Positions 63,301 through 64,000 of a DNA stretch of 64,000 nt are shown one piece after another. Each line of letters opens with the position of its first letter. The stretch's first letter is position 1. The DNA is from Certhia americana (Eukaryota; Chordata; Aves; Passeriformes; Certhiidae): assembly GCA_018697195.1 (NCBI GenBank), contig CM031879.1:42271378-42335377 (forward strand), given 5' to 3'. The notes below the pieces were generated by a model, which searched no databases, was not told where the DNA came from, and was given only the letters and a program-made list of their open reading frames with translations. The position numbers and the translations under genes were made by a program.

Positions 63301-63592
63301 CCAGAAGAAGAATCAGAAGTGTAGGAGCACAAAACCATTTTCATGTGACCTAGCACAAGGATAGAGTGAAGCAGCTCCGTTAGATGCAACTGGTCCAAAA
63401 ATAGTTAGATGTTGTTTTTCTTTACAAATGTCTGTACAGTGAGAATGCCATTGGGGTGTAATTGTTTTCTGTTGCTGTCATACTGCAGAACTTGTGTCTG
63501 AGGAGCAGCAAAGAGAATTGTTAGATATTGATGGTTCCTCAGAGGTGATGGAGGATGGGATAAGGAAGCTAAATACCATCGGTCATTACGAG
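8359..63592 (+). CDS. PLXNC1: Plexin-C1 gene, 23 coding exons, 3' end outside window
   Basis: Cell-surface receptor for semaphorin 7A; it signals through a cytoplasmic GAP for Rap/Ras-type GTPases (family knowledge). I joined 23 exons by GT-AG boundaries and phase continuity: 3675 nt, 1225 codons, no stop or frameshift. Domain order by residue: signal peptide about 1-24, sema about 25-405, PSI 1 about 408-455 with DPYCGWC at 425-431, short second PSI-like region about 546-575, IPT-type repeats to about 858, transmembrane about 875-897, basic/heptad juxtamembrane helix about 898-925, GAP first half 926-1131 with Arg1059-Arg1060 in LLLRRTESVVEK, RBD start 1132-1225. Order and many motifs (STAGVVF, LHFVDA, FAELQMD, VDSFGTVPFLDYKHFALRTF) match mammalian plexin-C1 rather than A, B or D plexins, which have three PSI domains. 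The rest of the RBD and the C-terminal GAP half are missing because the window ends. Confidence 0.96.
13885..14720 (-). mobile_element. Degenerate CR1-like LINE remnants
   Basis: Translating the minus strand gives disrupted pieces that resemble CR1 proteins: at about 14.16-14.26 kb DHYPLLHIHVDTKDMS, like the HVGTNDT motif of the CR1 ORF1 esterase domain; at about 13.95-14.03 kb ETWRPGFSVFKEMVSGIP, like the ORF2 region between endonuclease and reverse transcriptase. Stops interrupt both. Boundaries are approximate. Confidence 0.42.
15265..15287. repeat. Poly-A run (23 nt)
   Basis: Uninterrupted A23 in intron 1, preceded by GAAAAAT. No attached retroposed gene was recognised upstream. Confidence 0.95.
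15638..15650. repeat. Poly-T run (13 nt)
   Basis: Uninterrupted T13 in intron 1, about 350 nt from the A23 run. Confidence 0.9.
17817..17939 (+). CDS. PLXNC1: PLXNC1 exon 2, sema domain
   Basis: Codons 317-357, phase 0 at both ends. It encodes LIHSGLVAVYGTVV followed by LFLGTDDGQLLK, the classical late sema-blade motif (function of the fold: ligand binding). Acceptor tctcag, donor gtaagc. It follows the 8.5-kb first intron. Confidence 0.97.
17940..19268 (+). other. PLXNC1: PLXNC1 intron 2
   Basis: 1.3 kb, gtaagc to tttttag. It has a short (GTTT)n run at about 18281-18296; nothing else recognisable. Confidence 0.85.
19269..19403 (+). CDS. PLXNC1: PLXNC1 exon 3, end of sema domain
   Basis: Codons 358-402, phase 0 at both ends. 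It contains SNCPEVLYEIEEET and YIYLSSANK, matching the last sema blade of plexin-C1. Acceptor ttttag, donor gtaagt. Confidence 0.97.
19404..21442 (+). other. PLXNC1: PLXNC1 intron 3
   Basis: 2.0 kb, gtaagt to tttcag. A GC-richer patch with GCTGCA/GCAGC repetition at about 19.98-20.17 kb and a patch rich in TGCATG at about 20.93-21.05 kb. No exon or known repeat recognised. Confidence 0.8.
21443..21543 (+). CDS. PLXNC1: PLXNC1 exon 4, first PSI domain
   Basis: Codons 403-435 plus two bases of Arg436. It carries VANC, a Cys at 420, and the PSI signature DPYCGWC at residues 425-431. Acceptor tttcag; donor gtatct is a weaker site. The intron phase is 2, and the split Arg codon is completed by the first base of the next exon. 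Confidence 0.97.
22322..22856 (-). mobile_element. LTR-like block with TC-rich end
   Basis: Minus-strand reading shows GGCTGGAATAAACATCTC, a polyadenylation-type signal followed by a TGTGGAACC / TTTGCAAAGG stretch, as in avian endogenous-retrovirus LTRs. The other end carries AGGGATT/CAGGGA-rich sequence and a TC-rich tract. No viral gene is attached. No target duplication found, so the ends are approximate. Confidence 0.42.
22782..22828. repeat. (TCTCTC/CCTC)n microsatellite
   Basis: Pyrimidine tract built from three CTCTCTCTCCCT-type units, ending CCCCTCTCC. Confidence 0.93.
25500..25950. mobile_element. Songbird-type LTR, probable solo copy
   Basis: Contains GGAGATGAGAGATCTCTGCA, a GGGCCCTGCTGGGAGCTGCC stretch, then AATACAGTAAATCTTCTTC and TCTCACTAACCAATCTAGTA. 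I recognise this run from a very abundant passerine retrovirus-type LTR (memory-based). It is the strongest clue that the host is a songbird. Internal retroviral genes are absent, so it is probably a recombination-derived solo LTR. Strand not decided. Confidence 0.55.
25668..25711. repeat. (GTAAGA)n degenerate tandem repeat
   Basis: About seven imperfect AGAGTAAG / GTAAGA units inside the LTR-like block. Confidence 0.85.
27786..27900 (+). CDS. PLXNC1: PLXNC1 exon 5, end of PSI 1 and linker
   Basis: Completes Arg436 and runs to codon 474. It opens with CTLKENCTHS, the closing cysteines of the first PSI domain, then a Trp-Tyr linker (INGWYNIS). Sequons NCT and NIS are present. Acceptor tttag, donor gtatgt, phase 0 at the end. 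Confidence 0.94.
27901..28892 (+). other. PLXNC1: PLXNC1 intron 5
   Basis: 1.0 kb, gtatgt to ttatag. AT-rich; nothing recognisable. Confidence 0.85.
28893..29037 (+). CDS. PLXNC1: PLXNC1 exon 6, first IPT-like segment
   Basis: Codons 475-522 plus one base. The segment with FCMIKI and NSSCFCNLTTP lines up with the CMVK ... TCTCS-type stretch of mammalian plexin-C1. Similarity is low, but position, phase and cysteine spacing agree. Acceptor atag, donor gtaggt, phase 1. Confidence 0.88.
29038..32362 (+). other. PLXNC1: PLXNC1 intron 6 (3.3 kb)
   Basis: gtaggt to ttccag. AT-rich. A cluster of overlapping short frames at about 30.05-30.55 kb has no recognisable domain. No repeat identified. Confidence 0.82.
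32363..32432 (+). CDS. PLXNC1: PLXNC1 exon 7 (70 nt), SWNIT segment
   Basis: Short exon completing codon 523 and ending two bases into Asn546. It encodes SSSSWNITQTFQ, which matches the SWNLSDRFNF-type motif before the second PSI of plexin-C1. Acceptor ttccag, donor gtaaga. The phases (1 in, 2 out) are the only ones that keep the frame with exons 6 and 8. Confidence 0.88.
32433..33797 (+). other. PLXNC1: PLXNC1 intron 7
   Basis: 1.4 kb, gtaaga to ttaccag. It has T-rich and C/T-rich runs at about 32.51-32.62 kb; nothing else recognisable. Confidence 0.83.
33798..33873 (+). CDS. PLXNC1: PLXNC1 exon 8 (76 nt), cysteine-rich second PSI region
   Basis: Completes Asn546 and ends at codon 571. It has a dense cysteine pattern: NCSRCIHKGECASCEW, then TTCQ. 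This is the position of the second PSI domain, but the module is shorter than the mammalian one and more divergent. Acceptor ttaccag, donor gtgaag, phase 0. The next intron is only 121 bp. Confidence 0.87.
33995..34048 (+). CDS. PLXNC1: PLXNC1 exon 9 (54 nt), linker after second PSI
   Basis: Codons 572-589. DDCSATASKG and TVQKTE correspond to the QCPVAVEKT-like linker in mammals, supplying the last cysteine of the second PSI region. Acceptor tttccag, donor gttagt, phase 0 at both ends. Because it is symmetric, skipping it would keep the frame. Confidence 0.83.
34049..38435 (+). other. PLXNC1: PLXNC1 intron 9 (4.4 kb)
   Basis: gttagt to aatag. The part from about 35.44 to 37.45 kb is clearly GC-richer than surrounding intron sequence and is described separately; the rest is AT-rich and featureless. 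Confidence 0.82.
36014..37450 (-). mobile_element. Possible degenerate ERVL-like segment
   Basis: The + strand opens TGTCATGGTTCACACAGC at 36014, similar to avian ERVL termini, and 36088-36097 has ACTTTATTGA (AATAAA on the minus strand). What follows is GC-richer, with no intact frame and no recognisable viral domain. No matching end or target duplication was found, so this is a weak call; an old low-copy repeat or unique sequence is also possible. Confidence 0.3.
38436..38575 (+). CDS. PLXNC1: PLXNC1 exon 10, IPT domain
   Basis: Codons 590-635 plus two bases. It starts an IPT/TIG fold with IQSIEP, STLGKSEITVKGENFTRASG. Acceptor aatag, donor gtgagt, phase 2. It follows the 4.4-kb ninth intron. 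Confidence 0.96.
38576..39619 (+). other. PLXNC1: PLXNC1 intron 10
   Basis: 1.0 kb, gtgagt to ctccag. Contains the purine tract at 39179-39288; nothing else recognised. Confidence 0.85.
39179..39288. repeat. Polypurine tract (about 110 nt)
   Basis: The + strand is nearly all A and G (GGAAAGG, GAGAGAAAG, AAGAAGAAAG) with only about nine pyrimidines. Such tracts can form triplex structures. Confidence 0.9.
39620..39799 (+). CDS. PLXNC1: PLXNC1 exon 11, IPT domain
   Basis: Codons 636-695 plus two bases. It contains VLNDTQMTFALPPTRKEAKS and CIQANGKKCSP, then the conserved TSWI at the start of the next IPT repeat. Acceptor ctccag, donor gtaagt, phase 2. Confidence 0.97.
39800..41048 (+). other. 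PLXNC1: PLXNC1 intron 11
   Basis: 1.2 kb, gtaagt to ttgcag. A GC-richer 400-nt patch at about 40.25-40.66 kb carries an incidental minus-strand frame of 135 codons without recognisable domains. The acceptor is preceded by a (TTTTG)n tract. Confidence 0.83.
41049..41136 (+). CDS. PLXNC1: PLXNC1 exon 12, IPT domain
   Basis: Completes Ser696 and ends at codon 725. SGGRKITTTGRNFNVVDSVI is the usual IPT opening strand (the pattern G-x-x-I-T-x-x-G-x-N-F). Acceptor tttgcag preceded by a T-rich tract, donor gtaagt. Confidence 0.97.
41137..42043 (+). other. PLXNC1: PLXNC1 intron 12
   Basis: 0.9 kb, gtaagt to ttctag. Nothing recognisable. Confidence 0.85.
42044..42250 (+). CDS. PLXNC1: PLXNC1 exon 13, IPT domain
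   Basis: Codons 726-794. It contains a YLTPSLSHATEGKVVD stretch and LHYHPDPVFINYQL, the HY-x-x-DPxF pattern typical of plexin IPT repeats. A second AG eight bases downstream would break the frame, so the first acceptor is used. Donor gtaagt, phase 0. The next intron is 113 bp. Confidence 0.96.
42364..42555 (+). CDS. PLXNC1: PLXNC1 exon 14, last IPT segment
   Basis: Codons 795-858. KENDNLNISKTEVEVYL matches the KENDNFNISKKDIEI-like stretch of mammalian plexin-C1; VQNITKKPDRSTILCKF follows. Phase 0 at both ends. Acceptor ctctag, donor gtaagt. Confidence 0.96.
43640..44740 (+). mobile_element. Ancient CR1/L3-like LINE remnants
   Basis: At about 44.31-44.41 kb the stretch CACTGACTTG ... CTTGCTGATGACATAAAGCT matches the reverse-transcriptase F-A-D-D-T-K-L region of CR1-clade LINEs. 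Further pieces (TTTTGCCTTAGTCTTCCAG at about 43.70 kb; CCAGTTTTCAGTAAACAAG at about 44.62 kb) resemble the upstream F-A-S-V-F motif of the same family. The order suggests two broken copies. No intact frame. Confidence 0.5.
45366..45414. repeat. 16-nt direct repeat ATGTTGTACATGTATT
   Basis: Perfect copies at 45366-45381 and 45399-45414, each containing the near-palindrome TGTACA(T). Confidence 0.9.
45981..46080 (+). CDS. PLXNC1: PLXNC1 exon 15, transmembrane segment
   Basis: Codons 859-891 plus one base. After VKLGNFEHEVKP comes a hydrophobic run from about residue 875 (IYLYVLILLPIVVGVII) that continues into exon 16. It is the single membrane span. Acceptor cttcag, donor gtaagt, phase 1. Confidence 0.96.
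46081..47116 (+). other. PLXNC1: PLXNC1 intron 15
   Basis: 1.0 kb, gtaagt to tttag, splitting the membrane span. Contains a T14 run at about 46559-46572; nothing else recognised. Confidence 0.85.
47117..47218 (+). CDS. PLXNC1: PLXNC1 exon 16, end of membrane span and juxtamembrane helix
   Basis: Codons 892-925 plus one base. AAFIVTRYKSKE ends the membrane helix with the usual basic stop-transfer residues. RKQSQQLELLEYEIRKEIRE is a heptad-like coiled coil, the element that controls plexin dimerisation (family knowledge). Acceptor tttag, donor gtaggt, phase 1. Confidence 0.97.
47219..47571 (+). other. PLXNC1: PLXNC1 intron 16
   Basis: 353 nt, gtaggt to ttcag. A GGGTGGGGATTGGGGGG run lies just before the acceptor tract; otherwise nothing. 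Confidence 0.88.
47572..47675 (+). CDS. PLXNC1: PLXNC1 exon 17, GAP domain start
   Basis: Codons 926-960. FAELQMDELDVVDSFGTVPF followed by DYKHFALRTFFPE is almost unchanged from mammals. Acceptor ttcag, donor gtaaat, phase 0. It precedes the 4.2-kb intron with the CR1 element and the second assembly gap. Confidence 0.98.
49918..50411. repeat. Direct 47-nt duplication flanking the gap
   Basis: Copies at 49918-49964 and 50365-50411, both beginning ctttttcccttttttg and ending ttaacacagtt, with no mismatch. The right copy continues into unique sequence and the left copy stops at the gap. Confidence 0.95.
49965..50364. other. Assembly gap (400 N), probably false
   Basis: Exactly 400 unknown bases inside PLXNC1 intron 17. 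The 47 nt before it (49918-49964) and the 47 nt after it (50365-50411) are identical, as expected when two contigs overlap but were scaffolded apart. Confidence 0.98.
50427..50479. repeat. (CG)n-(TG)n alternating tract, 53 bp
   Basis: Strictly alternating pyrimidine-purine throughout: TGCA, then six or more CG, then TG repeats with one TA interruption, ending GCAT. Such sequence favours Z-DNA. Confidence 0.97.
50665..51249 (+). mobile_element. CR1 LINE 3' end (about 585 nt)
   Basis: Recognisable CR1 landmarks in order: CATACTCTGGACTGCATC, GGAGCACTACATCCAGCTCT, GGACATGGACTTGCTAGAG, TTTTTACCAGGGCCTATAGT, GTTGTCCAGAGCATTTG, CCATCCCTGAAAATGTTCAG, GGAACTAGATGATCATTAAG and the terminal ATTCTGTGATTCTGT. 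5'-truncated, same orientation as PLXNC1. The reading frame of the transposase-type ORF2 end is broken. Confidence 0.93.
51879..51920 (+). CDS. PLXNC1: PLXNC1 exon 18 (42 nt), GAP domain
   Basis: Codons 961-974, SGGFASIFSEEMPQ, matching the SGGFTHIFTEDM-type insert of mammalian plexin-C1. Phase 0 on both sides, so skipping it would be frame-neutral. Acceptor tttag, donor gtaagc. Confidence 0.95.
51921..52410 (+). other. PLXNC1: PLXNC1 intron 18
   Basis: 490 nt, gtaagc to ttccag. AT-rich; nothing recognisable. Confidence 0.87.
52411..52535 (+). CDS. PLXNC1: PLXNC1 exon 19, GAP domain
   Basis: Codons 975-1015 plus two bases of Arg1016. ALICNKNFLVTLIHTLEKQK then NFSVKDR is the strongly conserved plexin GAP helix pair. 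Acceptor ttccag, donor gtatag (atypical after +4), phase 2. Confidence 0.98.
52536..53080 (+). other. PLXNC1: PLXNC1 intron 19
   Basis: 545 nt, gtatag to ccacag. AT-rich; nothing recognisable. Confidence 0.87.
53081..53279 (+). CDS. PLXNC1: PLXNC1 exon 20, GAP domain with arginine pair
   Basis: Codons 1016-1082. Contains CLFASFLTIALQTKLVYLT and LLLRRTESVVEKLLTNWM. Arg1059 and Arg1060 correspond to the paired arginines in the LRRTES motif that plexins need for GTPase-activating activity (family knowledge), so catalytic competence looks preserved. Acceptor after a C/T-rich tract, donor gtatgt, phase 0. Confidence 0.98.
53280..54664 (+). other. PLXNC1: PLXNC1 intron 20
   Basis: 1.4 kb, gtatgt to cctag. 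Nothing recognisable. Confidence 0.85.
54665..54811 (+). CDS. PLXNC1: PLXNC1 exon 21, GAP/RBD junction
   Basis: Codons 1083-1131. ETIGEPFYLLVTTLNQRINK and DAITCKALYTLNEDWLLWQ are near-identical to mammalian plexin-C1. Phase 0 at both ends. Acceptor cctag, donor gtatgt. The next intron is 7.3 kb. Confidence 0.98.
54812..62117 (+). other. PLXNC1: PLXNC1 intron 21 (7.3 kb)
   Basis: gtatgt to ccccag. It carries a poly-A run, a weak internal duplication (about 56.90-56.95 and 57.92-57.98 kb) and a minus-strand frame of 154 codons (56497-56961) without recognisable domains. The remainder is AT-rich and featureless. Confidence 0.82.
57618..57640. repeat. Poly-A run (23 nt)
   Basis: Uninterrupted A23 in intron 21, preceded by CCAGAAG. 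No retroposed gene was recognised next to it. Confidence 0.94.
62118..62295 (+). CDS. PLXNC1: PLXNC1 exon 22, Rho-GTPase-binding domain
   Basis: Codons 1132-1190 plus one base. IIFEKIPENESGDACQTIQV, then LDCDTIGQAKEKSLQAF and YGLQLDEIGL, form the ubiquitin-like RBD core. The exon begins with an ATG codon, but it is an internal methionine. Acceptor ccccag, donor gtaaga, phase 1. Confidence 0.98.
62296..63488 (+). other. PLXNC1: PLXNC1 intron 22
   Basis: 1.2 kb, gtaaga to ctgcag. Contains the (CCTT)n run at about 62690-62709; nothing else recognisable. Confidence 0.85.
62686..62709. repeat. (CCTT)n microsatellite
   Basis: A run of C followed by four or five CCTT units. Confidence 0.92.
63489..63592 (+). 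CDS. PLXNC1: PLXNC1 exon 23, RBD continuation
   Basis: Codons 1191-1225. ELLDIDGSSEVMEDGIRKLN and TIGHYE match the RBD. Acceptor ctgcag, donor gtaagc, phase 0. This is the last exon visible; no further exon is seen in 63593-64000. Confidence 0.97.
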
Positions 63593-64000
63593 GTAAGCAC
63601 AGAAGCCTGACCAATGAGTTGAGAATATGTTTCTCCACAGCTCTCTAATGTGATCAGCACAGCTTGAAGTCATAGCTGAGCATCATCAACTGAAGGAAAG
63701 AATTGTGTGGCACACAGGGTTCTTGCCAATGAGTCACGTTTTCTGTTACTTTTCAGGGGTTTCCTTGTTGCAGGGTTGCTTGGTTCAAACATACCAGGTA
63801 AACTGTTACTTCTGTCAAGCATTTAAATGAAAACAAAATCTGATTTCCAGCTATGAATGTTGCCTTGGGTCTTTTTAAGTCTGCTGCTGAGTTTTTGTTG
63901 CACCATGAGCAACTGCTTACCTCATCCCACCTCATACTTTGATTACCTGAACTGGCAGTATTGATACTTCTGAAATCCCATTGCGAGTCAGAATAAAAAG
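63593..64000 (+). other. PLXNC1: Start of PLXNC1 intron 23
   Basis: Begins gtaagc and continues to the window edge. No further exon seen; the next expected coding sequence is the remainder of the RBD followed by the C-terminal GAP half. Confidence 0.85.

Noticed and set aside
1..64000. CRISPR arrays, operons, ribosome-binding sites, bacterial-type terminators
   Set aside because: Spliced vertebrate gene with avian repeats; no regularly spaced repeat array seen.
1..64000. tRNA, rRNA or microRNA genes
   Set aside because: No conserved tRNA box pair or rRNA stretch noticed by eye; hairpin microRNAs cannot be judged without folding and expression data.

Overview
The window is vertebrate nuclear DNA, almost certainly from a bird and probably a songbird. 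A single gene on the + strand, the semaphorin receptor plexin-C1 (PLXNC1), runs from about 8.36 kb to beyond the right edge. Exons are small and AT-rich, introns are long, and every intron begins GT and ends AG. Interspersed repeats are avian: two CR1 LINE 3' ends with the typical terminal ATTCTGTGAT / ATCATAGAAT signature, older CR1-like remnants, and several LTR-like blocks of kinds common in passerine assemblies. The host call rests on these repeats and on protein resemblance recalled from family knowledge; no database search was possible.

Layout: 1-7.3 kb is gene-poor upstream DNA with two LTR-like blocks, an A-rich tract and a CR1 scrap. From about 7.3 to 9.3 kb lies a GC/CpG-rich island interrupted by a 400-N assembly gap; it holds the presumed promoter and exon 1 (8359-9306), which encodes the signal peptide and most of the sema domain. 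Twenty-two further coding exons follow to 63592. Their phases chain without a break to 1225 codons: sema, PSI, IPT-rich ectodomain, one transmembrane helix (exons 15-16), juxtamembrane helix, the first half of the GAP domain including the Arg-Arg pair (exon 20), and the start of the Rho-GTPase-binding domain (exons 22-23). The last part of the gene, about 340 codons by comparison with mammalian plexin-C1, lies beyond the window.

Two assembly matters affect interpretation. Both gaps are exactly 400 N and both are bordered by an exactly 47-nt repeated segment, direct at 49.9 kb and inverted at 8.3 kb. This looks like a k-mer overlap signature of the assembler rather than biology. The second gap is probably false, and the sequence just before the PLXNC1 start codon is unreliable.

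I found no second protein-coding gene, no RNA gene, no CRISPR array and no intact mobile element. I saw nothing that deserves to be called a new biological system. The points worth following up are the assembly signature, a 53-bp strictly alternating pyrimidine-purine tract, LTR insertions around and inside PLXNC1, a divergent second PSI region, and one unexplained GC-richer block in intron 9.
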